A stretch of DNA of 44,536 bases from Deltaproteobacteria bacterium (GTDB lineage Bacteria > Desulfobacterota > WTBG01 > CAIYCZ01 > CAIRTM01): positions 1 to 44,536 of the forward strand of contig JAJRXD010000057.1 of assembly GCA_024276465.1 (NCBI GenBank). Reading direction: 5' to 3'. The notes beneath the pieces were generated by a model. It worked only from the letters and a program-made list of their open reading frames with translations, did no database searches and was not told where the DNA came from. Positions 35,089 to 43,411 of this stretch are shown one piece after another. Numbering within the stretch: position 1 is the first letter of the stretch; every line of letters begins with the position of its first letter. The position numbers were made by a program, and so were the translations under genes.

Positions 35089-36689
35089 GGCTTTGCCCCC
35101 AGATTAAAATTCGGTTCTATTTCCGCAACCTGGTGGCACAAATTTTCAGGATCAAAAAGCTCAAGAGAGCGTGAAATAAAATCAGGGCCGTAGCGACCAA
35201 GAAACTGAAAAATATTGACCACTCGCTCCTGTGGTTTACCTGAAGGTAATATGGAATTTGAAATTTTTTCCAGATTTTTTCTGCCTAATCCCATTTCATG
35301 CAGTTTTTCTTCTGCAAGCTTTCTTCTGATCTTTTCAAGGTTGTACTGAATTGCATCGCGGGATTTGTTCAGCCATTTTTTATTCTGGTCGGTCTTAAAG
35401 CAGTCAATACAGTCCAAAAGTTTCTGGCTTACTGCTTCAAGTTCTTCAATTTTGTCAAGGACAGTGATATCAGGTTTGTAATTCGACAGGAAATCCCTCA
35501 CATAAAAGATCTGATCCGGATAGAGGCCAGAACATATTGCCGCTTTTTTAATGTTGTTCTCTAAAATGGTTGTACTGATTCGGGGAAACAATTTTGAACG
35601 TGTGATTCCGGCCGCAAGGTATAAAGGTGATATTTGCCACGAATAGAGCAGCTCATCAGGACCACCTATATAGACCATGGTCGGGATAACAGCATCCTGG
35701 AGCAGGGGCCGAAGAGCTGCCCCCGGGGAAAAATCCATGGGCCTGCTCCGGATGAGATCTGCTGCAGGGGCGAAGTTTTTGGCTCCTGGAGAAGGTTCAG
35801 CGACATGTTTGTTCAAGTTGAATTTTATACGCCTGCCTTCAGCAATTTTAAAAATATTTAGCGTTGACAGGGGTGGGGAAATCCTGTTACGCCTCAGCAT
35901 CTCTTTTCCACGCTCAAAGGCTTTTTTAATGTCTTCCCACTGCCCGACAATTGAAGCCAGAACAGGCGCGGAAACAGGGCGCAGGGCAATGGGATCAATA
36001 AAGACAACAGGCCAGTCTTTAAATATTTTTTGAAGCAATGTTGCAAACAATTTGCCGTAATCCTCAAAGTTGCATGAGCCGACCATATCCATAATCCACT
36101 CGAAAAAATCATTGTGAGGCAGAGCATCATGTAAAAACTTTAACAGATGTTCACGGCACCCCTTCAGACTGATCTCTCCAACCTGAGGCATATGGCCTGT
36201 TTCTAAAATGCATTTGTCCCACACAAATTTTTGTCCGTTGACCACACATCTGTTTACTTCAGGCAGATCGTGGTCTTCTGTTGCAATCCAGATTCCGGGA
36301 ATTAATGGGGTTTGTGAAATCTGTTCGAGCCGTCTGGAAAGACTGATAATTGAAACAACCTTTAAAAATGTAAAAAGCGGACCTGTTAAAAGTACAGGCT
36401 GGTGACCGGTCAGAACAAATCTTCCGTCAGTCTGAATAGCATGCACAGTGCTGTTGCTAAGGGGGTTTCCCACGAGTTTATTGTATTGCTGAAGCAGCAC
36501 GGATAACCTGCTGCGGTCAAGAAATTCAGAATTGCTGGAATGATGTATGTGGCTTCTTGAAAAGACAGGCACTGTTTCGGAAAGCTCTCCTCTGTTCAGG
36601 CGGGCAATGAGGCTGTCAGAACCGAACCACGGGTGTTCGGAATAATCAACCCCCCTTATTTTAAATTGAAAAGAAGCCATGCCCATCAC
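35085..36689 (-). CDS. bshC: Bacillithiol biosynthesis cysteine-adding enzyme
   Basis: BshC attaches L-cysteine to glucosaminyl-malate, giving bacillithiol; it is a cysteine ligase-like Rossmann protein. The 534-aa protein shows FVLTGHQPVLLTGPLFTFLK (about 91-110), IWIATEDHDLPEVN (about 133-146) and a long C-terminal coiled-coil, with the family length. Start options are GTG 36689 or ATG 36686, both placed behind AAGGA and overlapping the methyltransferase stop. With bshA and bshB the whole known pathway is present in one operon. Confidence 0.94.
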   Translation of the reverse strand: MMGMASFQFKIRGVDYSEHPWFGSDSLIARLNRGELSETVPVFSRSHIHHSSNSEFLDRSRLSVLLQQYNKLVGNPLSNSTVHAIQTDGRFVLTGHQPVLLTGPLFTFLKVVSIISLSRRLEQISQTPLIPGIWIATEDHDLPEVNRCVVNGQKFVWDKCILETGHMPQVGEISLKGCREHLLKFLHDALPHNDFFEWIMDMVGSCNFEDYGKLFATLLQKIFKDWPVVFIDPIALRPVSAPVLASIVGQWEDIKKAFERGKEMLRRNRISPPLSTLNIFKIAEGRRIKFNLNKHVAEPSPGAKNFAPAADLIRSRPMDFSPGAALRPLLQDAVIPTMVYIGGPDELLYSWQISPLYLAAGITRSKLFPRISTTILENNIKKAAICSGLYPDQIFYVRDFLSNYKPDITVLDKIEELEAVSQKLLDCIDCFKTDQNKKWLNKSRDAIQYNLEKIRRKLAEEKLHEMGLGRKNLEKISNSILPSGKPQERVVNIFQFLGRYGPDFISRSLELFDPENLCHQVAEIEPNFNLGAKP

Positions 36690-37426
36690 TCTTTTTCCTT
36701 AGTCCCCACAGTAATCATTCGCTCTGTGTTTTTCTTCAGAGGGGTGCCTTTAAAGGACCCGAAAAACCTTACATCTTTAAGACCTGAGGTTTGGAACAGT
36801 CTCTTGATTTCATCAGGATAGAACAGCCGAACATTTTCTGTTAAACAAGTTGCAGAACCATCCCCGCTGATAAGCGTTATTTCTTTAATGACACGATTTT
36901 TTTCTATCCTGCGCTTTTGCAGCACTTCCCATTCGCCACGCTGTTGCTGGTTTTCTTTTATAAGATTTCGCTGCAGGTTGTAACGGTTAATGTGGTCAAG
37001 CACCAGCAAACCACCGGGCCTGAGCAGAGCAACCATCTCCTTTAATGCTGCCATGTTTTGACTGTCTTCTAAAAAATAACCGAAACTCGTGAACAGGTTA
37101 AAAACCACGTCAAAACAGCTCTTAAACGGCAGCGAGCGCATCTCGGCATTAATTATTCTACCTGCTGTTGCTGGATGGTTTGAAGCTTTTTTTAACAGGG
37201 CCATTGAAAGGTCTGTTCCCCAGGCATTAAAACTCCTGGCCACCAGGGCGGACAAATGGCGGCCTGTTCCGCAACAGATGTCAAGAATCTGCTCATCACC
37301 TGTTAAATTAAGGACCTTGATAAGCTGCTTTATTTCGCGGTCTGCTGACGAGTCATCGCGGTGGGGATAAAGGATGGGATAGAACTCACCAAAAGCCTGG
37401 ATATACCATTCGGACATAGCTTTCAA
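36686..37426 (-). CDS. Class I SAM methyltransferase, candidate N-methyl-bacillithiol synthase (NmbA-like)
   Basis: A 246-aa Rossmann methyltransferase: QILDICCGTGRHLSAL is motif I (SAM Gly loop), AWGTDLSMALL is motif II, CFDVVFNLFTSFGYF motif IV, and LLRPGGLLVLDHINRY motif VI. It lies directly upstream of bshC with a 4-base overlap, so the two are translated together. In Chlorobaculum tepidum the methyltransferase NmbA, also tied to bshC, makes N-methyl-bacillithiol. I infer the same product here; the assignment rests on context and fold class, since I cannot align it to NmbA. Alternatively it is a general small-molecule methyltransferase. Confidence 0.85.
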   Translation of the reverse strand: MKAMSEWYIQAFGEFYPILYPHRDDSSADREIKQLIKVLNLTGDEQILDICCGTGRHLSALVARSFNAWGTDLSMALLKKASNHPATAGRIINAEMRSLPFKSCFDVVFNLFTSFGYFLEDSQNMAALKEMVALLRPGGLLVLDHINRYNLQRNLIKENQQQRGEWEVLQKRRIEKNRVIKEITLISGDGSATCLTENVRLFYPDEIKRLFQTSGLKDVRFFGSFKGTPLKKNTERMITVGTKEKE

Positions 37427-37454
37427 GCTTTATGTGCCTTTGTAAAAAGAAAAC

Positions 37455-37949
37455 TCATGTTTCCTGATTCTCGCGAACAAGAACATAAAATTTTTTGTTG
37501 TTCAACAGAAAACAGAACCTGTCTTCTGCTTCCTGTTGAATATGCTGTGCTAACTGGTAGTATGGCGGCCTTAAAAACCGTGCAGGGAAAAGCCCCTTTT
37601 TTACCCTGCAATAGGGGATATTGTCTTTACCGATATAAAAGGTGTTCATGTCCAGTTTTTCCTCTGTTTCATCATTGAGTTTTATTCTGAAAAACTCTCT
37701 TCCCTCTTTGTCGGAACTTACAAAAGTAATTTTTGCAACAACATACGGAGTGTCTTCAACCACAAGCTTACATGTTTCTTTGCCGACCTGTAAAAGATAG
37801 CCCCCTTTTCCGTCTTTTATTATATGCTGGTTGAAAAACAGGAATATTTTTTTGTTTATAATGGGAAGATCATTATAAAACCAGTTGCCCTCTTTATCTA
37901 TTTTTATTGTTTGCTTTTCACTTAAAAAGCTGTTCCTGTTCAGATCCAC
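37455..37949 (-). CDS. DUF1285-family protein
   Basis: A 164-aa protein with the DUF1285 pattern: IKIDKEGNWFYNDLPIINKK at the N-terminus, then KGGYLLQVGKETCKLVVEDTPYVV and further beta-rich sequence. The start is GTG 37949 with AGGAG five bases upstream. Function is unknown. It lies between ppiD (45 bases upstream) and the methyltransferase gene (28 bases downstream) in one minus-strand run, so it may be cotranscribed with the bacillithiol genes. No signal peptide or membrane segment. Confidence 0.8.
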   Translation of the reverse strand: MDLNRNSFLSEKQTIKIDKEGNWFYNDLPIINKKIFLFFNQHIIKDGKGGYLLQVGKETCKLVVEDTPYVVAKITFVSSDKEGREFFRIKLNDETEEKLDMNTFYIGKDNIPYCRVKKGLFPARFLRPPYYQLAQHIQQEAEDRFCFLLNNKKFYVLVRENQET

Positions 37950-37993
37950 AAGAACTCCTGGGCCTTCCTGAAAGGCATGCCGCTAAGTTTTAA

Positions 37994-39895
37994 TTAAAAC
38001 AATCTGTTGTCCACCCATATTTCTGTCCTGGCCTTAAGCTTTTGCAAATACCTGTCAAAAGCTTCTTTTCTTTTCTCCTGAAGAACTGTCTGAGCTGTTT
38101 TATCCTTTTCTTTCTCAAACTCAGCATCATCCGTACCCGTTTTCTCCTTTAACCTGACAAGAAAGATACCCCGGTCTGTTTGAAAACAGGTGGCAGCAAA
38201 AGATCCCGGGCTGTCTAAAGCAAAAGCAGCCTTTTTCAGCTCTTTTGAGCTTCCAATTCCAGAAACAAAATCCCCCTGTCTATGCAATTCAACCTCTTCA
38301 ACCTTCAGACCATATTTTTTTTCGAGGCCATCCCATTTCTCCTCTCCGCTTATTAGCTGAGACAGTATTTTATCTGCCTTATCTTTTGCCATTTGCAGCC
38401 TTTTTTTCTTTTTCACTTCTTTTTCAATTTCAGATTTTACCTCCTCAACAGAAGGAATATGGGATTCTTTTTTGTCCACAAGTTTCAAAAGGAAATATCT
38501 CTGCCCTATTGCAAAAGCAGGTGCCATCTCTCCGGGAGAGAGCAAAAAAGTTTCTTCTGAAAACACCTCTTTTCCAGGCCTGTCCTCAGGGGCTTTCCCG
38601 AAAACAAAATAGCCTGTTTCTAACAGCTCTAAATCGTTCTCTGTTGCGTATTTCTCAATATTTCTATCTTTAAACAGTCTGTTATAAGCTCTTTTAGCAG
38701 TCCTTTTTACCAGTTCCTGGGCTTTTTCCTTTCTAATATCTTCTTCAATTTCAGATTTTACTTCCTCAAGAGGCTTTGTTCTTGCCTGCTTTTTGTCTTC
38801 CACCTGGATAATGTGAAACCCAAACTGTGTTCGGACAGGGGAACTTGTTTCACCGGGCTTAAGCGAAAAAGCTGTTTCCTCAAAAGGTTTAACCATCTGC
38901 CCTTTTTTAAAATAACCCAGATCACCCCCTTTTTCCGCAGAGGAGGGATCCTCGGAATATTTTTTTGCAAGGGTTTCAAATTTTTCTCCCTTGTTCAGCT
39001 GATCCAGTATGTCCAGAGCCTTTTTTCTGGTTTCGGCTACTTCCTTCTCTGAAGCATCTTTCTTTACGATCAACAGAATATGCTTTGCTTTCACCTGTTC
39101 CGGCTCAAAAAACTGTTCCATGTCCTGTTCATAGTATTCTTCTATCTCTTTATCAGAAACATCTACTTTCTGCTCAAATGTCTTTGGATCAAATATAATA
39201 TATTTTACCCTGGCTTTTTCAGGAACCCTGAAACCAGCTTTATTTTTTTCAAAATATTCGTTCAGCTCCTCTTGAGAAACCAGGGGTTCTTCTTTTATGT
39301 TTTCAGGATTAATTTTTATATATTCTATCTTTACCTTCTCTTTTTGGAGATTGTACACCTCTCTTATCTCCTCTTCTGATACAATAACAGAGTTTTTTAC
39401 CAGATTTTCAAGTATCTTTATTAACAACTCCCTTTCCTTGGCCTTCTCAAAATCCTTAGCAGAAACCCCATTATAGCTAAGCATCCTTTTATATAATCCC
39501 GGGCTGAATATACCGTTTTCCTGAAAGGTTTGAGTTTCTATTATTGCTTTTCTAACTTGTTCAGGCGTTGCCTTTATATTAAGATGTTCAGCCTCCTGAA
39601 GAAGAATCTCCCGATCTATCAAGTCTTCCAATGTTTTTTGTTTTAACCCCATATCCTCTATGTTCTTTGCAGAAAGACTTTTCTGATAAATGTTTCGGTA
39701 AAACTGGAGCATGTTATTGTATGCTTTTTTGTACTCAGCCATGCTTATCTTTCTATCGCCAACAGAAGCAATAGCATCAGACTCCTTTTTTCTGACCTCG
39801 TTAAAACCGTAAAAGAAAACAAAGACAATGACAATTATTGTAAACAGCACCTTTATTATCCAGGAACTTGCATTTTTTCGCATATAAGAAAGCAT
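37994..39895 (-). CDS. ppiD: PpiD/SurA-like periplasmic peptidyl-prolyl isomerase
   Basis: A 633-aa membrane-anchored chaperone. Residues 1-11 are cytosolic, a single helix (about 12-32) anchors it, then a SurA-type N-terminal chaperone region (about 38-200), a parvulin domain (about 265-360: AKHILLIVKK, AKKYSEDPSSAEKGGDLGYF, FGFHIIQVEDKK) and a long C-terminal helical/parvulin-like segment. PpiD helps proteins leaving the Sec translocon fold. It begins the long minus-strand run that includes the bacillithiol genes; a good promoter lies just upstream. The ribosome binding site is ggggg. Confidence 0.93.
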   Translation of the reverse strand: MLSYMRKNASSWIIKVLFTIIVIVFVFFYGFNEVRKKESDAIASVGDRKISMAEYKKAYNNMLQFYRNIYQKSLSAKNIEDMGLKQKTLEDLIDREILLQEAEHLNIKATPEQVRKAIIETQTFQENGIFSPGLYKRMLSYNGVSAKDFEKAKERELLIKILENLVKNSVIVSEEEIREVYNLQKEKVKIEYIKINPENIKEEPLVSQEELNEYFEKNKAGFRVPEKARVKYIIFDPKTFEQKVDVSDKEIEEYYEQDMEQFFEPEQVKAKHILLIVKKDASEKEVAETRKKALDILDQLNKGEKFETLAKKYSEDPSSAEKGGDLGYFKKGQMVKPFEETAFSLKPGETSSPVRTQFGFHIIQVEDKKQARTKPLEEVKSEIEEDIRKEKAQELVKRTAKRAYNRLFKDRNIEKYATENDLELLETGYFVFGKAPEDRPGKEVFSEETFLLSPGEMAPAFAIGQRYFLLKLVDKKESHIPSVEEVKSEIEKEVKKKKRLQMAKDKADKILSQLISGEEKWDGLEKKYGLKVEEVELHRQGDFVSGIGSSKELKKAAFALDSPGSFAATCFQTDRGIFLVRLKEKTGTDDAEFEKEKDKTAQTVLQEKRKEAFDRYLQKLKARTEIWVDNRLF

Positions 39896-39951
39896 ATTGT
39901 TTCCCCCAAGATTAACATTTTTGACAATAAAAACCTCAAGCTTAATCTTTT

Positions 39952-39980
39952 ATAGTAATAAAATATTCTGAATTTATCAA
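39952..39980 (-). promoter_or_regulatory. Probable sigma-70 promoter of the ppiD-bacillithiol operon
   Basis: On the minus strand TTGATA (39975-39980) is followed after exactly 17 bases by TACTAT (39952-39957), about 57 bases before the ppiD start codon. It is the only clear promoter between 32605 and 40434 on this strand, so it may drive ppiD through the MBL hydrolase gene. Confidence 0.45.
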
Positions 39981-40289
39981 GCACTATTACATATTATTTC
40001 CATCTGGATCCAGGGGATAGTTCCAGAGCTCTGTACTGTTTCTGACCTGACACCTGTTCATCAGCCCCGCGACAAACAGATCCATTGACACATAACATGG
40101 CAATGTTGCGTGCAAAAAGTGTAAGCAGCACTTTCAAGCAGTCGAGTTGTTTTTAGCGTGAAGAATTCTGGGGTAAAGATATAAAATATTTAAGGGGAAA
40201 AGAAAGGAAGGGCAGGATTGGGAAGAATATCAGAGGGGGGTAATATTGCATTCCCAAACCTGCCAGCGAAAAAAATTATCAAGCAACTT

Positions 40290-40320
40290 TTAAAATTTCC
40301 GTGGTGCATGGAAATTTTAA
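40290..40320. other. Perfect 11-bp AT-rich stem-loop in a 539-bp gap
   Basis: ttaaaatttcc (40290-40300) and ggaaattttaa (40310-40320) form a perfect stem with a 9-nt loop. The gap 39896-40434 has no gene I can support. Besides this hairpin it holds the ppiD promoter (39952-39980) and a terminator (40371-40412). Confidence 0.45.
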
Positions 40321-40370
40321 CTTGAACTCTTTACTTTAAATTATAGCTGCCAGGAATTGAAATGCAATTC

Positions 40371-40412
40371 AAAGAAGTGTAAAAAACATAAGGTATTTTT
40401 TTACACTTCTTT
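40371..40412 (-). terminator. Strong (bidirectional) rho-independent terminator
   Basis: aaagaagtgtaaaaaa (40371-40386) pairs perfectly with ttttttacacttcttt (40397-40412) over 16 bp with a 10-nt loop. It lies 22 bases after the stop of the minus-strand TSP3 gene. In either direction the stem itself provides the T-run. Confidence 0.8.
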
Positions 40413-40434
40413 TTCTTTTTAATTGTTCCCCCCC

Positions 40435-42018
40435 TTATTCCAGTACAGGACACCCACTTCTGGTATACTGATTTTTCATAACAGCCAGGTCAAAGATATC
40501 TACCTTGCCGTCATCATTAGAGTCTGCATCACAGGGGTTTGAATTACAGGCAGTCCTGTTATATTCGTTTTTCAGAATAGTAAGATCAAAAATATCAACC
40601 GCTGTACTATTATCAAAGTCTGAGTAACATTCACAGGCATCCCCAATGCCGTTTACATTAAAGTCTCCCTGTTCCATCTGACAGAAATCCAGGGTTTTGC
40701 AGGTGCTGTTGTCTGAACACGCGGCCCCCATACCAATGATAACACTGCTGATTGTCCTCATGCAGGTGCCATTGCCCGGCCCGTTTGGGCTTAAAGGGCA
40801 GTTGTCAATATCACCGCAAATGGTGTCATTGTCAAAGTCGTTTTCCGGATCATATGGACACAGGTCAATATCGCCACAAATCCCGTCCCCATCTATGTCA
40901 TTGTCAGCATCAAAAGGACAGCTGTCACAAACATCCCCCAGGGAATCATTGTCAGAATCTGTCTGGTCAGAATTGGCTGTTAAAGGGCAGTTATCGCAAA
41001 CATCCCCTGTATAATCATTATCAGTATCAGTCTGGTCGGAATTGGCTGTCACAGGGCAGTTGTCCACATCCCCGCAAACAGTGTCATTATCAGCATCATT
41101 TGCAGGGTCATACGGGCAGTTGTCCACAGAACACAAGTTTTCAGAAAACCCGGGATTGCCTAAACCATCACCATCCGTATCCGTGCAGATATCACAGGCA
41201 TCCCCTGTGCCGTCTTCATCAGAATCTGTCTGGTCAGGGTTTGTTTTTGCAGGGCAGTTGTCAATATCACCGCAAATCCCGTCTCCATCCACGTCATTGT
41301 AAGTATCAAAAGGGCAAACATCACAGGCATCCCCTATAAAATCAAAATCCACATCTGACTGGTTGGCATTTGCGATAAAATGACAGTTGTCAAAAACATC
41401 AAGAATTCCGTCATTGTCATCGTCATAATCACAGGCATCCCCAATACTGTCATTGTCAGTATCTGTCTGGGCCGGATTATGGTCCTCCGGGCAATTATCT
41501 TCAAAATTATAAACACCGTCACCATCACTGTCGATAGAGGATGAAAAGCAAAACCATCCTGACTCCAGCGTTACTCCCAGCGGGCTGCCATATGTATCTG
41601 AAACAACTGCATTTGCCATATCAAGGCTTTTGCATTCTCCCAAAGGAGCAGTTGGGGAAACAGCATAGGTTACAGTTAAAACAGGGCCTGTTCCATGCTG
41701 GATACGCGCAAATGCAGCTATGCTGATAAGGACCACCCTGCATTCACCGCCCGGCAGTTCGTTGGTTGAGCAGACAAATTCGGGCGCACGCCCCGGGTCA
41801 GGTGAACAACCCAGACAGGAGAGGAAATTGTCTGAATCAGAAATGTCTACCTGAATTGCTTTAACAGTGTCATTCGGGTTATCAAGGCTGACAGGGACAA
41901 TATCCGACTCACCAGGCAAAGCAGCCCCATATTCAACAGTTAAAGTTACTGCTGCATGGCTCAATAAGGGATAAAGGAGAACACACCACACCTCGATTGA
42001 AAAAAACAGTTTTTTCAT
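40435..42018 (-). CDS. Secreted cohesin-like / thrombospondin type 3 / dockerin-like protein
   Basis: A 527-aa exported protein. Signal peptide (about 1-22, ending SHAAVT). Residues about 23-155 resemble a cohesin-type beta-sandwich ([14 protein letters not shown], then [13 protein letters not shown]). Residues about 163-425 are thrombospondin type 3 calcium repeats (many copies of DSDGDG, NCP, QTDTDND, GDACD). The end (about 465-525) has two dockerin-like EF-loop copies: [20 protein letters not shown] and [20 protein letters not shown]. It probably binds much calcium and sits outside the cell. It is preceded by a GEMM-type riboswitch. Monocistronic with its own terminator. Cohesin assignment is the least certain part. 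Confidence 0.87.
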   Translation of the reverse strand: MKKLFFSIEVWCVLLYPLLSHAAVTLTVEYGAALPGESDIVPVSLDNPNDTVKAIQVDISDSDNFLSCLGCSPDPGRAPEFVCSTNELPGGECRVVLISIAAFARIQHGTGPVLTVTYAVSPTAPLGECKSLDMANAVVSDTYGSPLGVTLESGWFCFSSSIDSDGDGVYNFEDNCPEDHNPAQTDTDNDSIGDACDYDDDNDGILDVFDNCHFIANANQSDVDFDFIGDACDVCPFDTYNDVDGDGICGDIDNCPAKTNPDQTDSDEDGTGDACDICTDTDGDGLGNPGFSENLCSVDNCPYDPANDADNDTVCGDVDNCPVTANSDQTDTDNDYTGDVCDNCPLTANSDQTDSDNDSLGDVCDSCPFDADNDIDGDGICGDIDLCPYDPENDFDNDTICGDIDNCPLSPNGPGNGTCMRTISSVIIGMGAACSDNSTCKTLDFCQMEQGDFNVNGIGDACECYSDFDNSTAVDIFDLTILKNEYNRTACNSNPCDADSNDDGKVDIFDLAVMKNQYTRSGCPVLE

Positions 42019-42063
42019 TATAAATCACCCGATCTGCGCAAGAAAGCCAAACCACCCTTGTCT

Positions 42064-42155
42064 TCAGGCAATCCGGCTTTCTTAAAAGTCCAAACGGGAC
42101 CTTCAAGACCCGTGGCTTTCCGACACCCGATTTCTCGGGATGTGGCTTTATCTGA
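42064..42155 (-). promoter_or_regulatory. GEMM-I (cyclic-di-GMP / cGAMP) riboswitch candidate
   Basis: Read on the minus strand, the leader of the TSP3/dockerin gene has a closing stem TCAG/CTGA (42152-42155 with 42064-42067), a CCCGA-GAAA-TCGGG hairpin (42126-42139) with the GNRA tetraloop, then GGAAAGCCACGGGTCT and a second hairpin AAGGTCC/GGACTTT, followed by AGAAAGCCGGATTGCC. Spacing between the tetraloop and AAAGCC equals that of the Vibrio Vc2 aptamer. Past it, GGCTTTCTT (about 42039-42047) is exactly complementary to AAGAAAGCC in the aptamer and could form the switching helix. No T-run follows, so control of translation is more likely than of termination. The ligand, c-di-GMP or 3',3'-cGAMP, is undecided. 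Confidence 0.75.
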
Positions 42156-42521
42156 TACGGAATTTAGCAGATTTGTTTTATGTTTATATCAAAAAGATGA
42201 AATAATAAACATAAACTTCACTGTAATGTTAACATGCTGATAATCAAATGTCAAAAAATATTATGTTTTTATGCACTTATTTACCAATTCTGTTGCAAAT
42301 TCTGGGTTTAACATAACCGAATAATTTCAAAGAAAAACAAGAGGAATAAGACCGACACTCAGAAGGAAGCTCCTTTTAATCACAAATACCTGTTTTGAGT
42401 GTTATTTTTACTGTAAATTTATAGTATTGACTTCAGGGAAAAATGTCCGAACAGTATATAAATTATTAACCTTGACACGGCAGTAGTTGCAAATTTTTAA
42501 AGGAAAAATATTAAATAAAAA
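42156..42521. other. Intergenic region with divergent promoters presumed
   Basis: 366 bases between the riboswitch and the HDOD gene. It must hold the promoter for the riboswitch transcript (minus) and the one for the HDOD gene (plus). A ttgaca box lies at 42472-42477, 45 bases before the HDOD start, but the base run 17 positions on (tttta) is a poor -10. No gene or clear repeat is seen. Confidence 0.3.
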
Positions 42522-43385
42522 ATGGACATTCAGGAAAAAATAGAAAATCTGGTCCGGGACAAACGGACGCAGATACCGACTCTGCCTGTAGTGGTAAACA
42601 ATATACTTCAGGTTGCAGGAGATGAAAGCACATCTGCAAAGGATCTGGCTGATATTATTATCAGGGATCAGGCTATAGCTAATAAGACCCTTAAGCTGGC
42701 CAATTCTTCTTACTACGGTTTTTCCAGTAAAGTTGACTCCATTCCCCGGGCCATAGCTGTTATTGGCTTTAATGAGGTCATTGGCCTGACCATCGGGATG
42801 AGTGTTTTTTCCGCTTTTAATCAAAAAGCCTCTAATAACACACTTGATATGCGGAGTTTGTGGATTCATGCTATTGGCTGTGGCACAGCTGCCAAGGAGA
42901 TCTCAAAAAGAACCGGTTCCAATGTGACTGAGCAGATCTTTTTAGCCGGCCTTCTCCATGATATGGGCAAAGTAATTTTATCAGTATATTTCCCGGAAGA
43001 GTACAAAACTGTTTTAGAAGAGGTAAAGCAGTCCCAGACCCCTCTGTTCAGGAAAGAGAAAGAGATGTTAGGTTTAGATCATGCACTGCTTTCTGGTTTC
43101 CTCATGGAAAGATGGAATTTTCCTGACAGTCTCCTTTTGCCAACCAGATTTCACCACAGTTCAACAGCATGCCCTCTTGAATACCAGCGTGATGCCATGA
43201 TCATTGAGGTTGCTGATTGTTTGTGCCAGAGGGCTGAAATTGGGAACAGTGGTAATCCGGTGATTGTCAATGTAGGCAATACAGTTAAGGAATTAAAAAT
43301 TACGCATAGTACAATAGAAACTCTTGTTAAAGAATTGAAAAAACAGCTCTCAGAAATCGAAGCTTTTTTTGAAGTAATAACGTAA
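42522..43385 (+). CDS. HDOD-domain signalling protein
   Basis: A 287-aa soluble protein whose HDOD domain spans about residues 15-215: [48 protein letters not shown] and [22 protein letters not shown] proteins are HD-related but lack full catalytic sets in most cases; they act as scaffolds or regulators, often next to c-di-GMP and two-component genes. Ribosome binding site is distant (aaagga about 17 bases away). It is followed after 26 bases by a GAF-PAS histidine kinase, which is probably its partner. Confidence 0.92.
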   Translation: MDIQEKIENLVRDKRTQIPTLPVVVNNILQVAGDESTSAKDLADIIIRDQAIANKTLKLANSSYYGFSSKVDSIPRAIAVIGFNEVIGLTIGMSVFSAFNQKASNNTLDMRSLWIHAIGCGTAAKEISKRTGSNVTEQIFLAGLLHDMGKVILSVYFPEEYKTVLEEVKQSQTPLFRKEKEMLGLDHALLSGFLMERWNFPDSLLLPTRFHHSSTACPLEYQRDAMIIEVADCLCQRAEIGNSGNPVIVNVGNTVKELKITHSTIETLVKELKKQLSEIEAFFEVIT

Positions 43386-43411
43386 TACCTGAATTTTGCA
43401 AGACTATTGTA

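Noticed and set aside
34300-35193. 297-codon plus-strand frame
   Set aside because: It lies antisense over bshB and the start of bshA, which are certain; sequence is Cys/His/Phe-rich shadow translation.
40752-41339. 195-codon plus-strand frame rich in His, Cys and Gln
   Set aside because: It is the reverse of the Asp/Asn-rich TSP3 repeats; the repeats explain both its length and its composition.
40697-41480. CRISPR or satellite array suggested by repeated tcatcgcaaac-like units
   Set aside because: The periodicity is that of the TSP3 codon repeats within a continuous coding frame, not of equal repeats and spacers.
42472-42500. Sigma-54 promoter before the HDOD gene
   Set aside because: The ttgacacg and ttgca elements have the wrong bases at -24 and wrong spacing to -12.
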